Assembly (NCBI GenBank): GCA_023230535.1
Contig: JALNXC010000111.1
Coordinates: 1 to 5,511 of the forward strand
Length of the DNA stretch: 5,511 bases
Direction of reading: 5' to 3'
Origin: Alkaliphilus sp.
GTDB lineage: Bacteria > Bacillota > Clostridia > Peptostreptococcales > Natronincolaceae
The position numbers and the translations under genes are program-made. Shown here piece after piece: positions 1 through 5,511 of the stretch (within the stretch, counting starts at the first letter, position 1; every line of letters starts with the position of its first letter). The notes beneath the pieces were generated by a model. It ran no database searches. It saw only the letters and a program-made list of their open reading frames with translations, and was not told where the DNA came from.

Positions 1-15
1 ATCTAAAATTGTCCT
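1..15 (-). promoter_or_regulatory. Possible ribosome binding site and start edge of the next gene (expected atpC)
   Basis: After the atpD stop the minus strand reads AGGA (15-12), then nine bases, then AT at the very edge of the window. If the next base outside is G, this is a correctly spaced start codon 30 bases beyond the atpD stop. In N-ATPase operons the epsilon-type gene atpC follows atpD. The site is seen; the gene is inferred. Confidence 0.3.
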
Positions 16-31
16 GTGGGGAAGGATAAGT

Positions 32-1432
32 TTAAGCCTCATTTTTCTCTTCTCTCTTTCTTTTCTTCTCTATGGCCTCTTCTATACCGCCAATCATATA
101 CAGGTCATTTTCCTCATAATCAATAAATTCATCATTCAGTATCCTTTCGCATCCTTCCAGGGCATCCTCAAGTTCTACCAATCTGCCCGAGGCTCCTGTT
201 ATTTCTTTTGCGGTAAAAAAAGGTTGAGTTAAAAATCTCTCTAATTTTCTCGCACGATTGACCAAATTCCTGTCATCCATAGACAGTTCCTCTATGCCCA
301 ACATAGCGATAACATTTTTCAGCTCCTCATAGACAGCTAAATTTGTTTTTATCTCACGTGCAATGGTATAATGCCTTTTCCCCACAATGGATTTATTCAA
401 CATCTTTGAGGATGAATTCAAAGGATCAATGGCAGGATATAGCCCTTGGCCGGCTCTATTTCTGGACAGCACAATAGAAGCGGAAAAGTGTGAAAATGTA
501 TGTGCGGCACTGGGATCGGTAAAATCGTCCGCAGGCACATATACGGCTTGAATAGAGGTGATTGCACCGGATTTAGTGCTGGAAATCCTTTCCTCCAATT
601 CCGCCAATTCGCTTGCTAATGTGGGCTGATACCCGACCCTCGAAGGTATTTTGCCCATAAGGCCCGAAACCTCGGACCCTGCCTGAATAAATCTGAATAT
701 ATTATCTATGAGCAGCAATATATCTTTTTTATGTACATCCCTAAAATATTCCGCCATGGTGAGTGCGGCATGCCCCACCCTAAACCTGGCCCCCGGCGGC
801 TCATTCATCTGGGCAAATATGAGAACCGCATTTTCTAAAACCTTGGCTTCTTTTATTTCCCTATACAGTTCCTCGGCTTCTCTGGATCTTTCGCCTATAC
901 CGCAAAATATACTATAGCCTTCGGTCTTTTTAGCGATATTATTTATGAGCTCGGTTATGAGCACGGTCTTCCCCACTCCGGCTCCGCCGAACAGTCCGGT
1001 ATTTTCCCCCCGGGCCAACGGAGTTAACACATCTATAACCTTGATACCGGTTATAAATATTTCATCCGTGGTGCTCCTTTCAAGAAAAGGAACGGGTTTT
1101 TGGTGTATAGACCTCATCTCCGTATTTTCTAATTTTTCCCCGTCCAAAGGATTGCCTAAGATATCAAACATCCTGCCTAAAATCTCTTCTCCTACGGGAA
1201 CCTCTATAGGGGAGCCCGTATCTATCACCATATCTCCTCTGGATATTCCCCCGGTAGGGGTTAAAGCAATGGAACCGACAGTTTTGTCATCTATATAAGA
1301 GGCGGTTTCCAGAATTATCCGATTATCCTCCCCCGTAAGAAGCTTATTATTGATAGAAGGCAGGTCATCTTCAAAAACAACATCGATTACACTTCCCCTT
1401 ACGGACTTTACATACCCCCTGTTTCTATCCAT
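32..1432 (-). CDS. atpD: F1Fo ATP synthase beta subunit, N-ATPase (alternative, probably Na+-type) lineage
   Basis: Catalytic beta subunit of the soluble F1 head, which makes or hydrolyses ATP coupled to ion flow through Fo. The 466 residues are full length for the family. Visible motifs: Walker A GGAGVGKT (149-156), catalytic GER with E181 and R182, QMNEPPGARFR (208-217), Walker B ending at D243 (ILLLID), the adenine-site tyrosine in GLYPAIDP (Y332), and EELSMDD (381-387) in place of DELSEED. Stretches such as SIFCGIGERSREAEELYRE (174-192), RFRVGHAALTMAEYF (216-230) and ERFLTQPFFT (398-407) match, from memory, N-ATPase beta subunits rather than housekeeping ones, which have VFAGVGERTREGNDLY and ARVALTGLTMAEYF. 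The ATG is supported by AAGGAGG six bases upstream. The stop is TAA. The tail after residue 450 is highly charged. The gene follows its own promoters instead of atpG, which fits N-ATPase operons, where atpD comes first. The beta-subunit call is nearly certain; the N-ATPase subtype is strong; ion specificity cannot be read from beta. Confidence 0.93.
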   Translation of the reverse strand: MDRNRGYVKSVRGSVIDVVFEDDLPSINNKLLTGEDNRIILETASYIDDKTVGSIALTPTGGISRGDMVIDTGSPIEVPVGEEILGRMFDILGNPLDGEKLENTEMRSIHQKPVPFLERSTTDEIFITGIKVIDVLTPLARGENTGLFGGAGVGKTVLITELINNIAKKTEGYSIFCGIGERSREAEELYREIKEAKVLENAVLIFAQMNEPPGARFRVGHAALTMAEYFRDVHKKDILLLIDNIFRFIQAGSEVSGLMGKIPSRVGYQPTLASELAELEERISSTKSGAITSIQAVYVPADDFTDPSAAHTFSHFSASIVLSRNRAGQGLYPAIDPLNSSSKMLNKSIVGKRHYTIAREIKTNLAVYEELKNVIAMLGIEELSMDDRNLVNRARKLERFLTQPFFTAKEITGASGRLVELEDALEGCERILNDEFIDYEENDLYMIGGIEEAIEKKRKREEKNEA

Positions 1433-1438
1433 AGAACA

Positions 1439-1445
1439 CCTCCTT
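1439..1445 (-). promoter_or_regulatory. Strong Shine-Dalgarno site of atpD
   Basis: The minus strand reads AAGGAGG, followed by the six-base spacer TGTTCT and the ATG at 1432. This is close to the anti-Shine-Dalgarno consensus and fixes the atpD start. The site lies at the gene-proximal edge of the 58-59-bp repeat array; the matching segment of the next unit reads GAGGG, a weakened version. Confidence 0.9.
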
Positions 1446-1482
1446 ATTTTAAATCCTCATTACCGCAATAAATTACTTACTC

Positions 1483-1511
1483 ATTATGATAAAATATCAC
1501 CCTCATTTTAA
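1483..1511 (-). promoter_or_regulatory. Predicted sigma-A promoter P3 (atpD-proximal copy)
   Basis: The minus strand has -35 TTAAAA (1511-1506), a 17-base spacer and -10 CATAAT (1488-1483). It occupies the same place in its repeat unit as P1 and P2. Transcription would start near 1476, giving a leader of about 44 nt. It is weaker at both hexamers than P1. The spacer carries GTGATATTTTAT, shared in diverged form by the other copies. Confidence 0.55.
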
Positions 1512-1540
1512 ATCTTGATTACCGTACAAATTACCTACCC

Positions 1541-1569
1541 ATTATGACAGAGTATCACTTTTATTTCAA
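1541..1569 (-). promoter_or_regulatory. Predicted sigma-A promoter P2 (middle copy)
   Basis: The minus strand has -35 TTGAAA (1569-1564), a 17-base spacer and -10 CATAAT (1546-1541). The -10 is preceded by TGT, an extended -10 element that commonly strengthens Gram-positive promoters. The expected start is near 1534, leaving a leader of about 100 nt before atpD. Confidence 0.65.
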
Positions 1570-1598
1570 ATCCTGATTGTTGCATAAATTATTTATCT

Positions 1599-1627
1599 AT
1601 TATAATAGAATATCATCTCTATTTCAA
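1599..1627 (-). promoter_or_regulatory. Predicted sigma-A promoter P1 (distal, best match)
   Basis: The minus strand has -35 TTGAAA (1627-1622), exactly 17 bases, then a consensus -10 TATAAT (1604-1599). The -10 sits in a perfect 14-bp palindrome, TCTATTATAATAGA (1596-1609). Transcription would start near 1592, giving a leader of about 160 nt that runs through the P2 and P3 copies. This is the closest match to consensus in the intergenic region. Confidence 0.75.
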
Positions 1628-1674
1628 ATTTCGATTGCCATATAAGTTATTTCGTCAATTACAAGTTAAAATGA

Positions 1675-1830
1675 AACACTTTTTTCCTGTGGTAATGTTA
1701 TCTTTTTTGTATTGTTTTTTACTTCTCCCCCTTTTATCTTATTTATTTCATTTAATTATATAACTTGTCCCACATAAACTACTTACCCATTATGAAAATG
1801 TAATAACCTAAAAATTTGCGCCGATAATAT
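1675..1830. other. AT-rich intergenic stretch between the repeat array and the hairpin
   Basis: Apart from the detached repeat fragment, this segment holds a strongly strand-asymmetric tract at about 1679-1750, rich in T and C on the plus strand and in A and G on the minus strand. It includes AAAAGGGGGAGAAG (minus), which resembles a ribosome binding site but has no start codon at a usable distance. A TATAAT occurs on the minus strand at 1760-1755 without a matching -35. No convincing gene was seen. Confidence 0.5.
1771..1800. repeat. Detached, diverged fragment of the 58-59-bp unit
   Basis: This stretch contains ATAAACTAC, TTACCCATTATGA and AAAATG in the same order as the central part of the array units. 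ATTTCA at 1745-1750 resembles their start, but about eight extra bases intervene. About 95 bp without clear repeat match separate it from the array. It keeps a CATAAT (1794-1789) equivalent to the -10 elements, but no credible -35 is found 17 bases upstream, so it is probably a decayed copy. Confidence 0.6.
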
Positions 1831-1859
1831 TATAGGGAACGATAAAATCGTTCCCTATA
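1831..1859 (-). terminator. Perfect 13-bp hairpin downstream of the glucan-synthase gene
   Basis: The arms TATAGGGAACGAT (1831-1843) and ATCGTTCCCTATA (1847-1859) are perfectly complementary around a three-base loop. The hairpin lies 17 bp past the TAG stop of the upstream gene, where a terminator is expected. On the minus strand it is not followed directly by a U-run; the first, AATTTTT, comes about 15 bases later. It may therefore be an imperfect intrinsic terminator or a hairpin that protects the mRNA 3' end. Confidence 0.55.
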
Positions 1860-1876
1860 CGAACCCCGCCCGGGCC

Positions 1877-4627
1877 CTATCCCAGTTCTACAATAATAAA
1901 ATGTTCTTTTCCGTCATCCGTCAAATTCACATATTCCTTTACTGTTTTTCCGTCTGCCGTTATGCTGCTCACACCTCTGTTCACTTTCCCTGTATTTTTC
2001 ACCTCTATATTATATACGGTGTCACCATAGACATATCTGATGCCGTATCCTTCCCAGTCCTTGGGTATACACGGATCTATGAACAGTTTATCCTTTTCTA
2101 CTCTAAATCCCAATATATCCTCAAGGCCCACTCTGTACATCCAACCGGCGGAACCGGTATACCAGGTCCAACCGCCTCGCCCTATATGTTGGGGATTTGT
2201 ATATACATCGGCGGCTACCGCATAGGGTTCCACTTTATATTTGGCACATTCTATCAGGGACCTGGAATGATTTATCGGATTTATCAATCTAAATAGATTA
2301 TAGGCTTTATTCCCGTCTCCCAACATGGCAAAGGCCTTGATGAGCCAGGCGGCCGCGTGGGTGTATTGGCCTCCGTTTTCCCTCACGCCCGGGACATAGG
2401 ATTTTATATATCCGGGGTCCAAATCTATATCGTCAAAGGGCGGTGTGAGCAGAGCGATTATACCCTCTTCTTCGTTTATTAGGTAGTTTTCTACGGATTT
2501 CAGGGCAATTTTTGATCTCTCTTCATCTCCCAATGAAGAGATTACAGACCAGGATTGAGCCAAGGAATCTATAGTGCATTCCCTACTCTCCTTTGAACCT
2601 ATAGGTGTGCCGTCGTCAAAAAAAGCCCTTTTATACCATTCTCCGTCCCACCCATTGGCCTCTACGGACTCCTTTAATTCAGGTATAATTTTTTTATATT
2701 TTTCCGCTCTCTCAAAATCCCCCATCTTCTCACAGACCGGTATAAATTCTTTCAACACCGAGCCTAAAAACCAGCCCATCCATACCGATTCTCCTTTTCC
2801 CTTATAGCCTACCTTATTCATCCCGTCGTTCCAATCTCCCGAGCCCATGAGGGGCAGCCCCCTCTCTCCAAAATTCAATGATATCTCGATTGCCCGTATA
2901 CAATGTTCATATACGGTACCTGTTTCCTCCGATAGAAACGGAACCTCATATCTCTCCTGTTCCGTCTCTTTTAAGATAGGGCTCTCTATAAAGGGGACTT
3001 CTTCATACAGGATTTCGTCGTCCCCCGTCACCGCTATATATTCCGCCACCCCCAAAGGTAGCCACAACCGATCGTCCGAATACCTGCTCCGTACGCCCTT
3101 ATGGACCTCACTGCCATGGGTGGGATGCCACCAATGCTGGATATCCCCCTGCACATATTGATGTTTGCAGTTTCTTATTATCTGTTTTTTGGCCTCTTCC
3201 GGCGCATGATAGAGAGCATTTGTCACATCCTGGATCTGGTCCCTGGCCCCAAAGGCCCCCCCTACCTGATAAAAGCCGGCCCTTCCCCACATTCTGCATG
3301 CAATGGTCTGATACATCAGCCAGGAGTTCATCATATAATTCATCGTATTGTCCGAAGTCCTCACCTGAATCCTGTTTAACGTATTGTCCCAAAATTCCTT
3401 TGTTTCCTCCAGGGCGTTTTTGGAAACCCGGATATCTTTATATCTATTTATCAGTATATGACCTTTTTCGAGGTCCTTATCTTCTCCCAATAAAAATACT
3501 ATATCTTTTTTCCCGCCGGCAGGTATATCAACCTCTATCTCTATAACGGCACAGGGATTATATCCCAGCCCTACCGTATTGGAAAGCCTCTCCTTCTTTA
3601 TTCCCTCCGGTATCTCATAATCGGGAATATGGCCCATGAATTCTATCCTATCTCCGGTGTAGGATTTTATTTCTTCCGAGGCCCCCATAAATATGGTGCT
3701 GTCTTTAAATTCCGTATTGGTTGAATTCTTGATTACAAAAATATCATCCTTCATGTCCGTCTCCAATAAATTCTCGGTTTCCTCGTCGGTAACACCTAAA
3801 ACGGGCCTGATATAATAGAACAGGGTCAATTTTCTCTTCTTTCCGTTCCTGTTTTTCAGTTCTATAAGGTTGACCTTCACCCTTCCCTCTATGGGGGTAA
3901 ACAGGGTCAAACACTGCTCCAAACCGTATCCCTGTTGATTAAACTTACTGTAACCCAATCCGTGTGTGATTATATATTCGTTTTCCTTCCTTACGGGTTG
4001 GGGTGTTATGTTCCAAACCTCGCCGGTATCGTCATCCCTTATATAGATTATTTCGCCCGGGGTATCGGCTATGGGATCGTTATACCAGGGTGTCAATTTG
4101 TTTTCCCTGCTGTTATCCGCCCAGGTAAATCCCGTGCCCCATTCCGTAACGGTAAATCCGAATTCTCTATTTGAAATAATATTTATCCACGGCAATGGGG
4201 TATTTAAGTTTTCCGTGAGTCTGATGACATACTCCCTGCCGTCTTTTGAAAATCCCCCGTATCCGTTAAAATAATCCATATCTAAAGATGCACCGTAGGA
4301 AGTATCGGGGGTATCATGCGCCGTATCATGCGGTATATTATGCGGCGTATCATATGATGTATCATGGGATGTGCCTTGCTCCAAATGCTCTGTTTTTTCT
4401 ATTCTGTCAAACTCCATATAAGGTATGAAATCCCCTTTATCTCTTTTGTCTTCAAAACCTTCTTCCGCCCTTATGATGAGCCTTGCCCATTTATATAGTA
4501 TTATCCTATCTTCATCCTTTAAGATATTTCTGTTTCTGATAAATATCCCGCCATGGCACTCCATGGCACTTCCTCTCCTCTCGCATATCACATCCTTTAT
4601 ATTTTCAAGCAGGGGTTGGTAATACAC
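1877..4627 (-). CDS. GH94 phosphorylase module of a cyclic beta-1,2-glucan synthase, separated by an in-frame stop
   Basis: GH94 enzymes phosphorolyse beta-glucosidic bonds; in cyclic beta-1,2-glucan synthases this C-terminal module trims and sets glucan chain length. Numbering from the GTG at 4627, the layout is: linker with GGIF (26-29), a variable tetrapeptide repeat (87-106), a beta-sandwich domain starting YFNGYGGF (119-126) and running to about 400, a helical catalytic barrel (about 425-840), and a short beta tail. Catalytic motifs are intact: GGAFGARDQIQD (456-467), HWWHPTHG (498-505), GSGDWNDGMN (595-604) containing the general-acid Asp, NGGQYTHAAAW (751-761) and WYTGSAGW (822-829), the last two expected to help bind phosphate. 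No signal peptide or membrane segment is seen. The GTG lies one codon after the TAA at 4631-4633, in the same frame, and lacks a convincing ribosome binding site; ATG at 4564 (residue 22) has a better one. The stop is TAG. Alternatives are a stand-alone 1,2-beta-oligoglucan phosphorylase-like product, or part of one long gene interrupted by a nonsense codon. The latter seems more likely. Confidence 0.85.
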   Translation of the reverse strand: MYYQPLLENIKDVICERRGSAMECHGGIFIRNRNILKDEDRIILYKWARLIIRAEEGFEDKRDKGDFIPYMEFDRIEKTEHLEQGTSHDTSYDTPHNIPHDTAHDTPDTSYGASLDMDYFNGYGGFSKDGREYVIRLTENLNTPLPWINIISNREFGFTVTEWGTGFTWADNSRENKLTPWYNDPIADTPGEIIYIRDDDTGEVWNITPQPVRKENEYIITHGLGYSKFNQQGYGLEQCLTLFTPIEGRVKVNLIELKNRNGKKRKLTLFYYIRPVLGVTDEETENLLETDMKDDIFVIKNSTNTEFKDSTIFMGASEEIKSYTGDRIEFMGHIPDYEIPEGIKKERLSNTVGLGYNPCAVIEIEVDIPAGGKKDIVFLLGEDKDLEKGHILINRYKDIRVSKNALEETKEFWDNTLNRIQVRTSDNTMNYMMNSWLMYQTIACRMWGRAGFYQVGGAFGARDQIQDVTNALYHAPEEAKKQIIRNCKHQYVQGDIQHWWHPTHGSEVHKGVRSRYSDDRLWLPLGVAEYIAVTGDDEILYEEVPFIESPILKETEQERYEVPFLSEETGTVYEHCIRAIEISLNFGERGLPLMGSGDWNDGMNKVGYKGKGESVWMGWFLGSVLKEFIPVCEKMGDFERAEKYKKIIPELKESVEANGWDGEWYKRAFFDDGTPIGSKESRECTIDSLAQSWSVISSLGDEERSKIALKSVENYLINEEEGIIALLTPPFDDIDLDPGYIKSYVPGVRENGGQYTHAAAWLIKAFAMLGDGNKAYNLFRLINPINHSRSLIECAKYKVEPYAVAADVYTNPQHIGRGGWTWYTGSAGWMYRVGLEDILGFRVEKDKLFIDPCIPKDWEGYGIRYVYGDTVYNIEVKNTGKVNRGVSSITADGKTVKEYVNLTDDGKEHFIIVELG
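4311..4370 (-). repeat. Five imperfect 12-bp tandem repeats coding a tetrapeptide linker
   Basis: Units of GTATCATGCGCC type (plus strand) begin at 4311, 4323, 4335, 4347 and 4359. Read on the minus strand they encode SHDT, SYDT, PHNI, PHDT and AHDT (residues 87-106 of the GH94 piece). The repeats sit in the length-variable, proline-rich linker just before the FNGxGGF domain start, so copy-number change in steps of four residues would keep the frame and probably the fold. Confidence 0.85.
4562..4579 (-). promoter_or_regulatory. Possible internal ribosome binding site and ATG for the GH94 module
   Basis: The minus strand reads AGGAG (4579-4575) then AGGAAG (4574-4569), four to ten bases before ATG at 4564-4562. 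That is a better initiation context than the GTG at 4627, which has only AAACGAAGA upstream. The purines also encode Arg-Arg-Gly in the family linker, so the match may be chance. If used, it would give an 895-residue GH94 protein about 67 nt after the stop, a distance at which restarting ribosomes could act. Confidence 0.35.
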
Positions 4628-4630
4628 GGA

Positions 4631-4633
4631 TTA
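4631..4633 (-). other. Single in-frame TAA interrupting the glucan-synthase reading frame
   Basis: The minus strand reads GAA GAT TAA TCC GTG TAT. The frame before and after the stop is the same and the homology does not shift: VILNED before it and SVYYQPLLENI after it line up with the VILNE(R/x)xxSYxQxLQ stretch that is continuous in relatives (from memory). One codon is replaced by a stop, with no indel needed. A GAA, AAA or CAA to TAA change would be enough. The base after the stop is T, a context associated with efficient termination, which argues against readthrough. Confidence 0.9.
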
Positions 4634-5511
4634 ATCTTCGTTTAATATAACCAAATCAACCGTCAATCCCTTGTAGGACCAATATTCATGGGCATTTATC
4701 AATTCTACTAAATTTTTTATCCCTTCCATAGATTTTATAGTTATCAAGACTATCGGATTATCCCCGGAAATCCCCTGGGCCCAGAGCCCCTCCTTCCCTC
4801 TGCTGTTCGTTTTCAATATGTTCGTATATTTAATCTTGTTATTTTCTTCGGAATAAAAGAGACGGGGCAGCAAATTTTCATAGAGCCTGATATTGGAACG
4901 GTTCAAATTTAAATACCCGATCTCGGTCTTTGATTTGGTATTGGAGAGTTCCCTCGCCATATTTATGCTGTTTATGTCGTCATATTTATTCAGTATGTTT
5001 ACCGCATCATCTTTATTCTGAGTTATGGCTGTTATATAGTATATCTCCACCTGTTCCTTCGGTTGTATTTTTATCTTTTTGCTCGCACTCATTATAGGGT
5101 CCAGAACTATACCCGTAGTATCGGTTAGACCTTTGGAAATTAACGCTTTAGGCCTTTTTAAACCATTGCCCCTGCCTATAAAGTTTCCCCTGTTGGTTTC
5201 ATATTGAAACCTATCCGCAGCGCTCTCAAAGGATTTGATTCCGTGTAAAATCCAACTGTCCCGATTATCCGTCACTCTTTTTCTCCTGTAAGCCAATAAA
5301 CCTTCCTGTTCCTCCAATGCCTCCGTTCTTATAAACAGGTTGTTGAATGCAGGATGTGCAAGGTCCGAGCCCAATCCCTCTCCTACCACTTCGAAATAGC
5401 TTGTGGCCTCGAGCAGTGCCTCTTCATCCCCGTTGTTTCTCAGCCTCACCGTTCTGATCTCCCCCAATTCCTCCGGCAGCAAAAATACATCCATCTCTGT
5501 CTCTATGGCCC
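4631..5511 (-). CDS. Cyclic beta-1,2-glucan synthase, internal segment (5' end outside window, stops at in-frame TAA)
   Basis: The frame stays open to the window edge, with IETE just before the first methionine at 5494, so that methionine is internal and the true start is upstream. The visible 292 or so codons match the end of the first GH94-type sandwich domain of NdvB/ChvB-like synthases. Numbering from the 5494 Met, these include LPEELGEIRTVRL (6-18), TSYFEVVGEG (31-40) with DLAHPAFNNLFI (44-55), LLAYRRKR (66-73), GLWAQGISGDNPIVL (236-250) and AHEYWSYKGLTVDLVILNE (268-286). In family members the N-terminal half, not seen here, holds the GT84 transferase and membrane helices that make the glucan at the inner membrane; more recent work assigns cyclization to a middle domain. 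The segment ends right after VILNED, where relatives continue without interruption. The product is therefore either a truncated synthase lacking its GH94 module, or part of a pseudogene. Confidence 0.85.
   Translation of the reverse strand, partial: AIETEMDVFLLPEELGEIRTVRLRNNGDEEALLEATSYFEVVGEGLGSDLAHPAFNNLFIRTEALEEQEGLLAYRRKRVTDNRDSWILHGIKSFESAADRFQYETNRGNFIGRGNGLKRPKALISKGLTDTTGIVLDPIMSASKKIKIQPKEQVEIYYITAITQNKDDAVNILNKYDDINSINMARELSNTKSKTEIGYLNLNRSNIRLYENLLPRLFYSEENNKIKYTNILKTNSRGKEGLWAQGISGDNPIVLITIKSMEGIKNLVELINAHEYWSYKGLTVDLVILNED

Larger units (their letters stand above)
1442..1674. repeat. Tandem array of about four 58-59-bp units upstream of atpD
   Basis: Units lie at 1442-1500 (59 bp), 1501-1558, 1559-1616 and about 1617-1674 (58 bp each; the last is the most diverged). 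Shared landmarks are ATTTTAAATC or ATTTCAAATC near the start, GATTACCG-like sequence, AAATTA(C/T)(C/T)TA, CATTATGA or TATTATAA, and TATCA near the end. The first two units agree at roughly four bases in five by eye, with one single-base indel and mostly transition differences. No unique spacers separate the units. The array lies wholly in the intergenic region and contains the three predicted promoters, each spanning a unit junction. Confidence 0.85.

Noticed and set aside
708..1298. Plus-strand open frames opposite atpD (708-917 and 945-1298)
   Set aside because: They lie antisense to a strongly conserved gene, have no recognisable motifs and no ribosome binding site that I could see; they are shadows of the real frame.
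32..1432. Alternative identity as V/A-type ATPase subunit, FliI/type III ATPase or Rho
   Set aside because: The GERxRE block, QMNEPPGARFR, the DELSEED-like lever and the full F1-beta length identify an F1 beta subunit.
1442..1674. CRISPR array
   Set aside because: The units are contiguous and diverged along their whole length, with no unique spacers between constant repeats and no cas genes nearby.
1695..1763. 22-codon plus-strand frame encoding a very hydrophobic peptide (starts MLSFLYCF)
   Set aside because: No ribosome binding site precedes the ATG, and the T-rich tract alone would produce Leu/Phe-rich translation.
1442..1800. Three-codon mini-frames ATG-(AGT/GGT)-(AAG/AGG)-stop on the minus strand in several repeat units
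   Set aside because: The ATG overlaps the -10 element, upstream of the expected transcript start of the same unit, and the conservation is explained by the shared repeat.
4551..4570. Perfect 10-bp direct duplication CCATGGCACT
   Set aside because: It falls in coding sequence of family-typical length with the frame intact, so it is not evidence of a recent insertion or a target-site duplication.
1901..4622. Several plus-strand open frames and one minus-strand frame (3108-3392) across the GH94 module
   Set aside because: All overlap a conserved catalytic domain in the wrong frame and have low-complexity or unpatterned products.
4631..4633. Recoding of the in-frame stop (pyrrolysine, selenocysteine or altered code)
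   Set aside because: Pyrrolysine uses UAG and selenocysteine UGA. UAA also ends atpD normally here, and no readthrough signal was seen.

Overview
The window carries three coding stretches, all on the minus strand, so transcription runs from high to low coordinates. The short, AT-rich intergenic DNA, frequent ATA and AGA codons, strong AGGAGG-type ribosome binding and Gram-positive-style promoters suggest a low-to-moderate GC Bacillota, most likely a Clostridia-type anaerobe. No species call is possible from this sequence.

Positions 5511 to 1877 hold the C-terminal part of a very large cyclic beta-1,2-glucan synthase (NdvB/ChvB/Cgs-like); its 5' part lies outside the window. The open frame is broken by exactly one in-frame TAA at 4631-4633. 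Family-typical sequence continues directly on both sides in the same frame. The upstream piece is the end of the first GH94-type sandwich domain. The downstream piece (up to 916 codons) is a complete GH94 phosphorylase module with its catalytic motifs intact. This is either a single nonsense change (mutation or sequencing error) or a two-polypeptide arrangement.

Positions 1876 to 1433 are a 444-bp AT-rich intergenic region. It starts with a perfect 13-bp hairpin just after the glucan-synthase stop. Closer to the next gene is a tandem array of about four 58-59-bp units. Three unit junctions each carry a sigma-A-type -35/-10 pair with exactly 17-bp spacing pointing at the next gene, so the array reads as a multiplied promoter. 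A diverged fragment of the same unit lies further upstream.

Positions 1432 to 32 encode an F1 ATP synthase beta subunit. Its sequence signatures are those of the N-ATPase (alternative, often Na+-translocating F1Fo) lineage, not the housekeeping enzyme. The gene directly follows its own promoters and a strong ribosome binding site, as expected if it is the first gene of an N-ATPase operon (atpD, atpC, atpQ, atpR and so on). The last bases of the window could hold the ribosome binding site and first two bases of the next gene.

The two loci look functionally independent: an envelope or osmoprotective glucan enzyme, then the start of an ion-translocating ATPase operon. Both can be linked to salt or osmotic adaptation, but that link is only inference.
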